NCBI GenBank assembly: GCA_965220835.1
Contig: OZ244842.1
Coordinates: 558,001 to 622,000, forward strand
Reading direction: 5' to 3'
Source of the DNA: Azophilus sp965220835
GTDB lineage: Bacteria > Pseudomonadota > Gammaproteobacteria > Pseudomonadales > Azotimanducaceae
Length of the DNA stretch: 64,000 bases
Shown: positions 1 to 8,730 of the stretch, piece by piece
Layout: the number at the start of each line of letters is the position of its first letter
Position numbering within the stretch: position 1 is the stretch's first letter
Program-made: the position numbers and the translations under genes
Notes under the pieces: model-generated
Database searches by the model: none
The model's input: the letters and a program-made list of their open reading frames with translations, nothing else
Told to the model about the DNA's origin: nothing

Positions 1-1055
1 TGCGGGCGCACAACACCTATCTTGGCGGCGGCTTCGGCCGGCGGGCGACGCTGACCCATGTGATTGAGGCCACCCAGATGGCCGTGGCCACCCACAAGCC
101 GATCAAGGTGCTGTGGAGCCGGGAGGATGACATCCAAAGCGGCATCTACCGCCCGGCTTCCTTGATGCGCATCAAGGCCGGCGTTGACGATGCGGGCCGC
201 TTGACGGCGTGGCAGGCCAAGCGCGTCGGCGGCAACATCACGCCGGACACGCTGCGCAACATGATGCCGGCCTTGCTGCCGAGCGCGGTGGGCGAGGGCG
301 CCATCAATTGGATGGTGGGCCTGGCGGACGGCGCGTTCGACGGCTGGGTTGTGGATCACTCCAGTGTTGAGGGGCTTTACGAAGACTACGACACCGCTAA
401 TCGGGAAGTGCGCCATGTGACCATCAACCACGGGCTGCCGCTGACGTTCTGGCGGTCGGTGGGGCACTCCTATACGGCGTTCGCCAAGGAAACGATGATG
501 GACGAACTGGCCGCCAAGGCGGGCTTGGATGCGGTTGAGTTCCGGTTGCGCAACACCCAGGACAAGCCGCGGCTGCAGCACGTCATCCGGGTGGCCGGCG
601 AACGCTTGCGGCAGTGGCCAAGGCGACCCGGCCGCCATCTGGGGTTCGCCGCGCACAGTTCCTTCAGCACGGACGTGGCCGAAGTGGCGGAAGTGTCGGT
701 GGAGAATGGCGCAATCCGGGTCCATCAAGTGCTCTGCGTGGTGGATTGCGGCATTGCCGTGAACCCGGACATCGTGCGGGCGCAGATGGAAGGCTCGGTC
801 ATGTACGGGCTCACCGCGGCCTTGCACGGTGAGCTCGACCTGGAGAACGGCGCCATCAAGCAGAGCAACTTCCACGACTACCCCATCCTGCGCATGAACG
901 AGGCGCCGAGCGTGGAGGTGGTCATCATCGACAGCGCCGAAGAGCCAACAGGCGTCGGAGAGCCCGGGTTGCCGCCGATCGCGCCAGCGGTGGCCAACGC
1001 GGTGTTTGCCGCCACCGGCCAACGCCTGCGCTCGTTGCCGCTGAAGCTGGTGTAG
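1..1055 (+). CDS. Molybdopterin-binding oxidoreductase large subunit, C-terminal part (IorB-like)
   Basis: The reading frame is open from base 3 at the window edge, so the 5' part is missing. About 350 residues remain. They open with TYLGGGFGRR, the glycine-rich motif of the molybdopterin subunit of isoquinoline 1-oxidoreductase and related xanthine dehydrogenase family enzymes. Near the end GVGEPGLPPIAPAVANA carries the glutamate expected at the molybdenum site. VDCGIAVNPDIVRAQMEGS is also typical of the family. These enzymes hydroxylate N-heterocycles or aldehydes and work with a 2Fe-2S small subunit, which would lie outside the window. The substrate cannot be read from sequence. Confidence 0.88.
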   Translation, partial: RAHNTYLGGGFGRRATLTHVIEATQMAVATHKPIKVLWSREDDIQSGIYRPASLMRIKAGVDDAGRLTAWQAKRVGGNITPDTLRNMMPALLPSAVGEGAINWMVGLADGAFDGWVVDHSSVEGLYEDYDTANREVRHVTINHGLPLTFWRSVGHSYTAFAKETMMDELAAKAGLDAVEFRLRNTQDKPRLQHVIRVAGERLRQWPRRPGRHLGFAAHSSFSTDVAEVAEVSVENGAIRVHQVLCVVDCGIAVNPDIVRAQMEGSVMYGLTAALHGELDLENGAIKQSNFHDYPILRMNEAPSVEVVIIDSAEEPTGVGEPGLPPIAPAVANAVFAATGQRLRSLPLKLV

Positions 1056-1086
1056 TGCAGAGGTTGGCCGGGCGGGCTCCCCGGAC

Positions 1087-1105
1087 CGAGGGCATCTTGC
1101 CCTCG
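1087..1105. repeat. Short perfect palindrome in intergenic gap
   Basis: A seven-base-pair stem (GAGGGCA / TGCCCTC) with a TCT loop lies between the molybdopterin gene and the next gene. The same core, AGGGCATCTTGCCCT, recurs at 16919-16933. There is no T-run, so it is not a classical terminator; it may be a small dispersed palindrome. Confidence 0.5.
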
Positions 1106-1139
1106 ATTGAAGCCGACCGAGTCGGAGTGAGGGCGAGAC

Positions 1140-1952
1140 GTGGACTTGAATCGCCGCGGCTCCAATCCTATGGCTGAACCCTACTGGGCGCTCGCGGCCG
1201 GCTGCGTTCCCGATGCGCTGCCTTGGGAGATACCCCGCATTGCGGGAGAGGCGGGGTTCGAAACCTGCGGCATGTGGGTTGACCCGGCCACCACCTGGGA
1301 TGGCGGCGCATTGGGGAGAACGCGCACGGCACTGACCGAGACCGGCGTTAAGCTGATCGATGTCGAGGCGCTTTGGCTTGAGAATGGGGACCGGGCAACC
1401 GATGCCCAGAAGCTTATCCTGGAGGCGGGCTTGGAGCTTGGCGCCAGAAACGTCTTGGTGGTCTCCCGCCATGACGACCATGCGGCCAGCCAGTCCCAGT
1501 TCAGGGAACTCTGCGAGTGGGTTGGCGACGGCATTCGCATCAATCTGGAGTTTGGAGAATTCACGCCCATCAAGTCGCTGTCGGCCGCACGGGCCTTCAT
1601 CGCGGCCGTTGATCATCCCACCGCCGGCATCTTGATCGATCTCATGCACTTGAATCGCGCGGGCGATGCCTTGCCGCCGCTGGAGTCAGCGCAATTCTCC
1701 TACGTGCAGGCCTGTGATTTCCTGCAGTCGTCGGCGACCATGACCGGTGCCGACTACATTGATGCAGCGGTGGACGGCCGCTGTCCCTTGGGAGAGGGGG
1801 AGGCCAGAAGGAGCGATATCGAGACAGTCTGCCGGTCAGAGATCGACGTGAGCCTGGAAATTCGTTCCAAAGCCTTGCGCGACGCCTTTCCCGACCCGGT
1901 GGAGCGGGCCAACCAGATTCGCCAACGCTGCCGGCGCTCAGCGTTCCGATAG
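1140..1952 (+). CDS. Sugar phosphate isomerase/epimerase-like TIM-barrel protein
   Basis: The 270-residue product looks like the xylose isomerase/AP endonuclease 2 fold. It has spaced acidic and histidine residues typical of the metal centre: E in INLEFGEF, D and H in ILIDLMHLN, and E near the C-terminus in VSLEIRSKA. Members isomerise or epimerise sugars or related polyols, but the substrate is unknown. The start is uncertain: the GTG at 1140 has a weak purine-rich stretch upstream, and an ATG at 1170 (MAEPYWALAAG) gives a cleaner N-terminus without a clear ribosome binding site. It sits downstream of the molybdopterin subunit on the same strand. Confidence 0.75.
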   Translation: MDLNRRGSNPMAEPYWALAAGCVPDALPWEIPRIAGEAGFETCGMWVDPATTWDGGALGRTRTALTETGVKLIDVEALWLENGDRATDAQKLILEAGLELGARNVLVVSRHDDHAASQSQFRELCEWVGDGIRINLEFGEFTPIKSLSAARAFIAAVDHPTAGILIDLMHLNRAGDALPPLESAQFSYVQACDFLQSSATMTGADYIDAAVDGRCPLGEGEARRSDIETVCRSEIDVSLEIRSKALRDAFPDPVERANQIRQRCRRSAFR

Positions 1953-1953
1953 A

Positions 1954-1968
1954 GGCCTGCCGCAGGCC
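1954..1968 (+). terminator. Possible hairpin after the isomerase stop
   Basis: GGCCTG-CCG-CAGGCC forms a perfect six-base stem two bases after the stop codon. No U-tract follows, so intrinsic termination is doubtful. The remaining gap to 2202 shows no recognisable gene. Confidence 0.3.
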
Positions 1969-2202
1969 GGTTGTTCCCGCGCCATGCGCGCCCCAGCAAA
2001 CCCAAGCCGACAGGCAAGAATGCCGATCTAGGGCAAGGGCGGGACGGCGTGAACCTACGGTTCGCATTGCGGTTTCGCTGGCGCGAAGCTCCTTTCCAGT
2101 CGGCCGGATCATCTTGTCCGAGGGCGTCCTGCACTCGAACGGGCGCGAAGCGCCGTTCTCCGCCAAAGCGATTTTCAGAAGTCGAGGACCGGACGCCCTT
2201 GT

Positions 2203-3558
2203 TCACCGGCCAGGCGGATGGCCGGCCAAGTAGTCGTTCAACACCTCGTGGAAGCGCCTGACGCGGGTTTCCTGCGCGGCGAGGTAGGGTTCCTGGTAGC
2301 CCTTGGAGTGCCAGCCGGTGGTTTGGCCGGGGGTGAGCTGCCAATCCTGGAACACGACCTGGTCGGAGTAGTCCATCACGCTCTCGCCGTTGCCGTACTC
2401 CCGGAAATCCAGCTCCGCTTCGGTGAGCTCAATGGGATTGACCGCCGTGCGATTGACGAAGTCGGCCTTGCCTTCAATGGGATAGGCCATGGTCCACTGG
2501 TCGAAAAAACACTTCTGCGGGTCTGTTGGGTGGGGTTCCCAGCGCCAGACCAGAAAGGAATCCGCTGATGGCGCGATGGCGACGTTGGGGAAGAGCACTT
2601 GGAAGGGGCTTTCCGTCAAGTCCTCATCGCTGAGGCGCTCATAGTGCAGATGGCCCTTTTCCTTCCACAGCGCCCGCTTGGCCGCTTTCAGGTCACGCCA
2701 GCCTTGCATGGCCTTGGTTTCGTAGTCCGGATATTGATCAGGGTCGATGTCCCAAGCCCGCAGTGTGTCGTCAAACGGATGCGGCGCACCGTCCGGCAAC
2801 CGATCCCGCAAGGAGGGACGGCCCATTTGCACAATGCGGTTGTGGCCCATGGGGAACATTTCGTAGCGGGACGTGAAGTGGTCCTGATCGATGATCGGCG
2901 GCACTTGGGGATGCACGGTGCGGGTGTGATAGGACTCGTTGAAGTTGTCGGACCAGAACTTCCAGTTGGTGTCGAGCGCCACGCGCAGCCAATTGACGCG
3001 AATGGTCTTCTCGAACTGGTGGTTGGCGTAGAGTTCCGGCGTGGGTTCCAAGTACTTCATCAGATCGGGCGCCGCCTCATCCATGGTGTACCACACGAGC
3101 CCGGCCCAAGTGTCCACGCGAACCTCGGTGAGCTTCAACTTGCCCACCGGATCCCCTTGGGGAAAGTCGTCCCGATCCGGGCAGTCCTCCAGCACGCCGT
3201 CAAGACCCCACTTCCAGCCGTGGTACGGGCAGGTGAAGCAGGCTTGGCTGCCGTCCTGCCAGGCCAAGCGCTGCGCCCGGTGGCCGCAGGCGTTGTAGAA
3301 GCCTCTTAAGGTGCCATCGCGCTGCTTGACGATGATGACCGATTCACGCACGAAGTCATGCACGATGAAGTCGCCAGCTTGCTCAAGCTGCTTCTCCCGG
3401 CCGGCGATGTGCCAGATCTTGGTCCACAGGCCCTCCCATTCCCGGGCCATGAATTCCGGGCAGTGGTAGCGGTCCTGAGGAATTGGATCACCTCGAAGAA
3501 GGGATGGATCCTTGCCATCCATCGCCAATGGATGTCGCACGCAGGCTTCATTTGTCAT
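2203..3558 (-). CDS. Aromatic ring-hydroxylating dioxygenase, Rieske alpha subunit
   Basis: This 451-residue protein has an N-terminal Rieske 2Fe-2S domain with C91-x-H93 and C110-x2-H113 (CGHR, CPYHGW). A catalytic domain with the mononuclear iron ligands follows in DNFNESYHTRTVH, near residues 204-216. Such oxygenases hydroxylate or demethylate aromatic or other hydrophobic substrates using electrons from a separate reductase, and none is adjacent here. The ATG at 3558 is preceded by a G-rich ribosome binding site (GAGGGGGG). It is transcribed divergently from the VOC gene, so 3559-3773 should hold promoters for both. Confidence 0.92.
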   Translation of the reverse strand: MTNEACVRHPLAMDGKDPSLLRGDPIPQDRYHCPEFMAREWEGLWTKIWHIAGREKQLEQAGDFIVHDFVRESVIIVKQRDGTLRGFYNACGHRAQRLAWQDGSQACFTCPYHGWKWGLDGVLEDCPDRDDFPQGDPVGKLKLTEVRVDTWAGLVWYTMDEAAPDLMKYLEPTPELYANHQFEKTIRVNWLRVALDTNWKFWSDNFNESYHTRTVHPQVPPIIDQDHFTSRYEMFPMGHNRIVQMGRPSLRDRLPDGAPHPFDDTLRAWDIDPDQYPDYETKAMQGWRDLKAAKRALWKEKGHLHYERLSDEDLTESPFQVLFPNVAIAPSADSFLVWRWEPHPTDPQKCFFDQWTMAYPIEGKADFVNRTAVNPIELTEAELDFREYGNGESVMDYSDQVVFQDWQLTPGQTTGWHSKGYQEPYLAAQETRVRRFHEVLNDYLAGHPPGR

Positions 3559-3773
3559 CAGTTGCGCCCCCCTCGATTTCCGGCATTACACTCACCGAAA
3601 TCACCGATGTCAAAGCCTATGCCGTCAAGGGCGCTCGATTCGGTCGCCGAGAATGTCGCCGGGAATGCTGCCATGATGCTCGCCGCTTTCCGCTAAACTA
3701 CGCGCTTGGCCCCGAGTGAATGGGCCGAGCGCAACTTAAGATCACCTCAAACAACCGACTAAGGAGACCAGCG

Positions 3774-4145
3774 ATGTTGGGATACAGCACGATTGGCGTC
3801 AATGACATGGACCGGGCGGTGGCGTTCTACGACGCCTTGCTGGGCGAAATCGGCGCCAAGCAACTGATCGGCGTGGACCGCATCAAGTTCTACGGCACCG
3901 AGCCCGGCAGTGCCATGCTTGCCATCTGCATTCCCTACGACGAGCAGGCCCAGCACCCGGGCAATGGCAACATGGTGGCCATTCCGGGCGGCGACCGGGC
4001 GGGCGTTGACAAGCTCTACGCCAAGGCGATTGAACTGGGCGCCACCGACGAAGGCCCGCCGGGGGAGCGAATGCCGGTGTTTTACGGCGCCTATGTCCGC
4101 GATCTCGACGGCAACAAGCTGTGCTTCTTCGAGATGAAGATGTAG
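3774..4145 (+). CDS. VOC (glyoxalase/bleomycin resistance/dioxygenase) family protein
   Basis: This is a 123-residue single-module VOC protein. It opens MLGYSTIGVNDMDRAVAFYD and ends with VRDLDGNKLCFFE, the usual beta-alpha-beta-beta-beta metal-site ends of the fold. ATG 3774 is chosen because AAGGAG lies eight bases upstream and the earlier in-frame residues are not family-like. Members include glyoxalases, extradiol dioxygenases and binding proteins; nothing here decides between them. The 290-base gap to the next gene (4146-4435) holds nothing I recognise. Confidence 0.85.
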   Translation: MLGYSTIGVNDMDRAVAFYDALLGEIGAKQLIGVDRIKFYGTEPGSAMLAICIPYDEQAQHPGNGNMVAIPGGDRAGVDKLYAKAIELGATDEGPPGERMPVFYGAYVRDLDGNKLCFFEMKM

Positions 4146-4435
4146 AGACTTCCCCCGTTGAATGCGGTACGCCAAATCGCAAACATGCCTCTCAACATGA
4201 TTCAGCCCATGCCTTTTGGGCGTTCAAGCGCGCCCTGTGGTCTGCGCGGATGCCCATGGAGAGTGGGACGTCCTTATCTGTCAGAATCTCCCCAGCGAAC
4301 CCGGCGACGGAGTCGCCCCGCCCCGGAGGCCTTCGCCACGAGGAACTCAGCGCGACATCGTTGGCTATGGCATCTGCATGGATTGGCACGTTCGTGAATT
4401 GAGGAGCTAGGAGCGGCATCGGCGGCGGAGCGAAC

Positions 4436-5200
4436 GTGCGGTTGAGCAGCAGCCAAATTGAGCAGTATTGGCAGCAGGGCTACCTCCTGCTGCCCGGCTT
4501 GGTGCCCAAGCGCCGCCTGGCGGCTTATGAGGAGCGCTTCGTGGCGCTGGCCTGCGGCGAGGCGCCGCCGTCCCCGGCGATGAAGATCATGCGCGACGTG
4601 ATGGTGGTCAAGGGCGCGGTCACGCCGGCCACGCCGCTGCACGGCGTCAACAAGCTGGTCAGCTTTGAAGACGATGCGGCGCTTTACGGCTACACCTTGG
4701 AGCCGGGCCTGCTTGGTGCGGTGCGCAGCCTGATGGGTGATGACGTCTACAGCATCTCAACCAACGTGTTCAACAAGCCACCCAACGTGGATGGACGCCA
4801 CCCCCTGCACCAGGATCTGCGCTACTTCCGAATCCGCCCGGCGGACCGCATCGTCGGCACTTGGACGGCCTTTGGCGCCACCAACCGGGAGAACGGTTGC
4901 CTAGCCGTGATTCCGGGCAGCCACAAGGGGCCGCTGCGCGATCACGGCAATCCGGATTGGGAGTACGTCAACGCTGGCTTCTTTGGCATCAAGCCAGAGG
5001 GCCTCGGCGAGCGGGTCCATGTGCCGATGGCAGCGGGCGATACGCTCCTGTTCCACCCGCTGCTCATCCACGGCTCAGGCCACAATCGCAGTGACAGCTT
5101 CCGGCGCGCCATTTCAAGCCACTACGCGGCGGCGGATTGCGAGTCCCCGGTGCGCGACTGGCGGGCGGGCCAGCAGGCGCGGCGAATCCCTGCGGTTTAG
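4436..5200 (+). CDS. Phytanoyl-CoA dioxygenase (PhyH) family protein
   Basis: This is a 254-residue Fe(II)/2-oxoglutarate dioxygenase of the PhyH type. The metal triad is visible as H125-x-D127 (HPLHQDLRYF) and H212 (LLIHGSGHN), with an arginine a few residues later (SFRRAISSHY) for the 2-oxoglutarate carboxylate. AVIPGSHKGPL is the usual jelly-roll strand. The likely reaction is hydroxylation of a lipid or small hydrophobic substrate. The start is GTG. The 3' end overlaps the convergent SDR gene by four bases. Confidence 0.88.
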   Translation: MRLSSSQIEQYWQQGYLLLPGLVPKRRLAAYEERFVALACGEAPPSPAMKIMRDVMVVKGAVTPATPLHGVNKLVSFEDDAALYGYTLEPGLLGAVRSLMGDDVYSISTNVFNKPPNVDGRHPLHQDLRYFRIRPADRIVGTWTAFGATNRENGCLAVIPGSHKGPLRDHGNPDWEYVNAGFFGIKPEGLGERVHVPMAAGDTLLFHPLLIHGSGHNRSDSFRRAISSHYAAADCESPVRDWRAGQQARRIPAV

Positions 5201-6072
5201 ACCTCCATCGGCTTGAGCAGGCGCGGCCAGTCCTCTTGGGTCGCTGCCATGCGTTCGCCGATTTCGGCCACGGTGAAGGGTGCGCCCATCGGGTCGCCTT
5301 GGGCGATTTCCAGCACCTGCCAGGACAGCAGGGAAACGCGGTTGCCGCCGGCGCAGAACTGGCGCCCGGTGACGTTCTTGGCGTCGTCGGTGCACAGCCA
5401 AACCACCACCGGCGAGACCTTCGCCGGGTCGAAGCGCTCCTCGGTGTTCTCCGGCATGATGTCCTCGGTCATGCGTGACCAAGCGGCGGGTGCCAAGGTG
5501 TTCACGGTGATGCCGTACTTGACGCCTTCGAGCGCCAGCGTTCGGGTGATGCCCGCGATGCCGGCCTTGGCTGCTGAGTAGTTGGCTTGGCCGAAGTTGC
5601 CGATCAAGCCCGAGGTCGAACTGGTGTTGATGATGCGCCCGCCACTGCCTTGGGCCAGCATCTGGTCCCAAGCCGCCTTGGCCACCAAGTAGGTGCCCCG
5701 CAGGTGCACGTCGACCACCATGTCCCACAGTTCGTTGGTCATGTTCTTGAAGGACTTGTCGCGCAGGATGCCCGCGTTGTTGATGCAAATGTCGAGCTGG
5801 CCGAAGTGGTCCACGGCCATCTGCACCATCGCCTTGGCAGCCGCCTCGTCGGAGACCGAACCGTAGTCGGCAACCGCTTGGCCACCGGCGGCCTTGATTT
5901 CCTCGACCACGCCGTCGGCCATCGCGGAGCCCTGGCCGCTGCCGTCCCGCGTGCCGCCAAGGTCGTTGACCACCACCGCAGCGCCCTCCTGCGCCAACAG
6001 CAGGGCATGCGCCCGCCCAAGCCCCCCGCCTGCACCCGTGACCAGCGCCACCTTGCCGTCCAACTTGCCCAT
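5197..6072 (-). CDS. SDR family dehydrogenase, MFE-2 type (3-hydroxyacyl-CoA dehydrogenase-like)
   Basis: This 291-residue Rossmann protein opens MGKLDGKVALVTGAGGGLGR with the TGxxxGxG motif. NNAG and a YSAAK active site (ANYSAAKAG) follow. The insertion VVVNDLGGTRDGSG after the second strand is typical of the dehydrogenase domain of multifunctional beta-oxidation enzymes. It would oxidise a 3-hydroxyacyl-CoA or similar substrate with NAD. With the MaoC-type hydratase at 6667-7848 on the same strand it could supply two steps of one beta-oxidation route. Confidence 0.9.
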   Translation of the reverse strand: MGKLDGKVALVTGAGGGLGRAHALLLAQEGAAVVVNDLGGTRDGSGQGSAMADGVVEEIKAAGGQAVADYGSVSDEAAAKAMVQMAVDHFGQLDICINNAGILRDKSFKNMTNELWDMVVDVHLRGTYLVAKAAWDQMLAQGSGGRIINTSSTSGLIGNFGQANYSAAKAGIAGITRTLALEGVKYGITVNTLAPAAWSRMTEDIMPENTEERFDPAKVSPVVVWLCTDDAKNVTGRQFCAGGNRVSLLSWQVLEIAQGDPMGAPFTVAEIGERMAATQEDWPRLLKPMEV

Positions 6073-6281
6073 AGAAATGCTCCCAGTGAATTGTTGATGA
6101 GGGTTTGAAGAGGGCGCATTTTAGTCGAATGCGTGCCCATGGTTTAGATGGCGTGGAGTATTACGCCAGCGAAACCACAACGAACTGACGGTTCGCCTGA
6201 CCCTCGGTTCGCCGCGACCGCAAGGCTGTGCCCGCGCCCAAGGGCACGCCAAGGGCACGCAGGCTGTCCAGCGGCTTGGAG

Positions 6282-6515
6282 AAAACGGAAGTGCTGCCGC
6301 GTGGGTCGATCTCCCGCTGGCTGAATGATGACAACATGATCTACTTCACCGTGGCGTTCGGCTACGAGCCTGGCGGGCTGAACATCGGCGAGTTCGGGCT
6401 GTTGCCGTTCCAAGCCGAAAAGGCCACCAGCTACGAGCTTGGCTGGAAGGGCCGCTGGATGGACGGCCGCGCCAATGCCTCCTTTGCCGGATTCTACATC
6501 GACTACAACAAGCGT
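6282..6515 (+). pseudogene. TonB-dependent receptor fragment
   Basis: About 78 codons are clearly part of a TonB-dependent receptor beta-barrel: EVLPRGSISRWL, FGYEPGGLNIGEF, YELGWKGRW and FYIDYNKRH. The same stretch occurs in the minus-strand remnant at 8731-9745 (EVLPRGSLTKWL, KGYEPGGYNLANF). Homology stops abruptly on both sides, with no plug, start or C-terminal strand, so this is a relic. The rest of 6073-6666 shows no other gene. Confidence 0.85.
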
Positions 6516-6666
6516 CATGCCCGCCGTCCGTCAAAGCTCGGTGCCCCAGTCGAATGCTCAATGGCAAGGGCCACCACGCATCCAAGTGTCTTACGCCTGT
6601 GTACGCAGGTCAAATCACGACTTGGCCCCAACAGGGAATTGGCGGTGGCTGCGCGTTGACGTGCAT

Positions 6667-7848
6667 TCATGCAGTCTTGTGGGGCTTTGAGCGCAAAGGC
6701 AGCCGCACCTTTGCCGCGCCAATGACGGACAGCTCGCCGTCCTGATTCTCCGCCCGCTGCGAAACATCGACAATGCCTTCGCCATCGACGACGTCCTTGC
6801 CGGTCACCTCACCGGATATGTGCAGGATGTCGCCCACAGGATTGTGGCGCCTGATCTGTGTCTTCGACGCACGCACGAATCCGTCGTCGCCGGCCCAGTC
6901 GGTGAGGTGGTGGATCATCCAGGATGTCCGCTCTGGGCCGTAGTCGTAGGCGGCGGGCGCGCCCACCTCCAATGCGAATTCATCTTCCCAATGAACGCGC
7001 TCGGGGCAATCCGGAATGCCGTAGCGGTTCTTGATTCCGGTTCCGGGGTGCCGGTCGATCAGTTTCCATTGCAAACGGTTGGCGCGGATGTATAAGCCAC
7101 CCCACCCTTGGGCGAAGGCGATGAAGCCGGTGACGGTCATTGGGCCCTTGACGATGGGAGGCAGTTCCTCCCGGACTTCAACGTTTTCGAAGTAACGCGT
7201 TTCGGCACCACGAATTTTCTCGTCGCGGTACTTGGCGTAGACGGCGCGGATTTCGTCGTCCTCGTACACGCGGCGCCCGCGCTCGCGCACATCGTTGTAC
7301 TTGCTGCCCTCTTCGCGCGCGGTGTCGCGCTCGGTTCGGAACACCCAACTGTCGGCATCCGCAAGCAGGTCGCCGGTCGCTTCGTCGTAGAAGTCAACGT
7401 GGTAGATCTGCTGCACGGTGCGTCCGGCGAAGCGCGTTTGATGCTCGAACAGGTCCTTCAGCCACGACTCTGTGCGCACCGCCACATTGCGCCGAATCGG
7501 CTTGTGCCATTGCCAATCGGCACCCGCCCACATGGCATGCACACCGGGCAGCCCGCCGCAATAGCCGCTGATGAACCGATCGCACGCGAACAGAAAGGAC
7601 GGCGGTGCGATGACATCCCCGTAGCGCGTGCTCCTCGCATAATCCGGGTCGCACCAAAGTGGGTTGTCATCGCCAATGCCGTGCGCGTAGTGCCGTATGT
7701 TGTCGCGCGTCGCCTCGTAGCACCAGGGCTCGACGGAATCCGTGATCTTCACGCCGATGCGTCGACGCAGTGCGTCGAGCCCCGCTTCGGTGATCTTGGG
7801 AAAGCTGCGCGCGCCGACGGCGGCGTCCGGTTGTTCGCTCGAACTCAT
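6667..7848 (-). CDS. MaoC-like/FAS1-type double hot-dog dehydratase
   Basis: This 393-residue protein has two hot-dog halves. The N-terminal half has the FAS1_DH/MaoC-N look (NIRHYAHGIGDDNPLWCD and VIAPPSFLF). The C-terminal half has HHLTDWAGDDGFVRA and HNPVGDILHISGEVTGK. Proteins of this type hydrate enoyl-CoA or act as dehydratases in side-chain or fatty-acid degradation. ATG 7848 (MSSSEQPD) is chosen because GGAG lies just upstream. It pairs functionally with the SDR gene downstream, but a TonB receptor relic lies between them. Confidence 0.8.
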   Translation of the reverse strand: MSSSEQPDAAVGARSFPKITEAGLDALRRRIGVKITDSVEPWCYEATRDNIRHYAHGIGDDNPLWCDPDYARSTRYGDVIAPPSFLFACDRFISGYCGGLPGVHAMWAGADWQWHKPIRRNVAVRTESWLKDLFEHQTRFAGRTVQQIYHVDFYDEATGDLLADADSWVFRTERDTAREEGSKYNDVRERGRRVYEDDEIRAVYAKYRDEKIRGAETRYFENVEVREELPPIVKGPMTVTGFIAFAQGWGGLYIRANRLQWKLIDRHPGTGIKNRYGIPDCPERVHWEDEFALEVGAPAAYDYGPERTSWMIHHLTDWAGDDGFVRASKTQIRRHNPVGDILHISGEVTGKDVVDGEGIVDVSQRAENQDGELSVIGAAKVRLPLRSKPHKTA

Positions 7849-8005
7849 GTTGGCTCCAAAGGGCGCGTGCGTCATTTTGCATCATGGCCGCGACTTTGGC
7901 GCATCTCCCAATGGTGACGTGCGCGCCACCATCGGCACAGTCGGCCAATTGAGTGGGGCGGCCTTTTGTAATACAGTCCATATTACGACGATTGGAGCAT
8001 TGCCC

Positions 8006-8266
8006 ATGAGCATTCGGACAGTCCGGCTGGATGATGAAGCGGAAAAAACCCTGGCCGCCCTGCAAAAGGCGACCGGGCTTTCCATCTCGGCGGTGCTCAA
8101 GCGCGGGTTGCACGCGTACGCATCGATCGCGGAAGAGGAATCGCCCGTACGGCCCTATGAGATTTATCGTTGTCTTGATCTCGGTGGCGTGGACGAAGTG
8201 GTTGCCCCGGCTGGCGACCGGAAAGAACGGGTCTCGGCGATTATTCGCAAGAAATACGGTCGATGA
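8006..8266 (+). CDS. VapB-like antitoxin
   Basis: This is an 86-residue small protein. The N-terminus SIRTVRLDDEAEKTLAALQK has a ribbon-helix-helix pattern, followed by GLSISAVLKRGL. It ends in a basic tail typical of antitoxins that wrap around a PIN toxin. Its stop overlaps the start of the PIN gene (ATGA), the usual translational coupling of toxin-antitoxin pairs. An AT-rich stretch upstream near 7965-7990, including TTGTAATACAGTCC, is a plausible autoregulated promoter/operator. Confidence 0.82.
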   Translation: MSIRTVRLDDEAEKTLAALQKATGLSISAVLKRGLHAYASIAEEESPVRPYEIYRCLDLGGVDEVVAPAGDRKERVSAIIRKKYGR

Positions 8267-8676
8267 TCTTGGTTGACGCCGGACCGTTGGTCGCCCTGTT
8301 CGACAAGCGAGACGCGGCCCATGAGTCGTGCGTTGAGACACTCAAGTCGATCAATGAACCTCTGGCTACCACCTTGCCCGTTCTCACCGAGGCGTTCCAC
8401 CTGCTCGGCCCAGCGAGCACTGGGGCTTCGAGCCTAATGGATTTCATCGCTAACGGCGGCCTTAACGTGCTTTTTCTTGACGAAGCAGCGCTATTGCGCT
8501 GCTTCGAATTGATGGGGCGCTATGCGGACGCGCCGATGGACTTTGCCGACGCCTCGCTGGTGACGATGGCGGAGTTCCGCAACTCCCGCAAGTTCTTTTC
8601 GATTGATCGAAGCGATTTCGCCACTTACCGCATCAAGCGCGGCCACCGCCACATCGCGTTTGACATGCTTGGGTGA
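8263..8676 (+). CDS. VapC-like PIN-domain ribonuclease toxin
   Basis: The 137-residue PIN domain shows the conserved acidic residues: D5 in MILVDAGPLVALFD, E in LPVLTEAFHLLG and D in PMDFADASLV. PIN toxins cleave tRNA or rRNA in a metal-dependent manner and are neutralised by the upstream partner. The gene starts within the antitoxin stop codon. The pair sits between two inverted TonB receptor relics, which suggests it entered at a disrupted locus. Confidence 0.87.
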   Translation: MILVDAGPLVALFDKRDAAHESCVETLKSINEPLATTLPVLTEAFHLLGPASTGASSLMDFIANGGLNVLFLDEAALLRCFELMGRYADAPMDFADASLVTMAEFRNSRKFFSIDRSDFATYRIKRGHRHIAFDMLG

Positions 8677-8730
8677 CCAAGCGCAGCCGATGTCCATTGG
8701 GCTTGTGGTCCGTCAATTGGCTGCCGAACC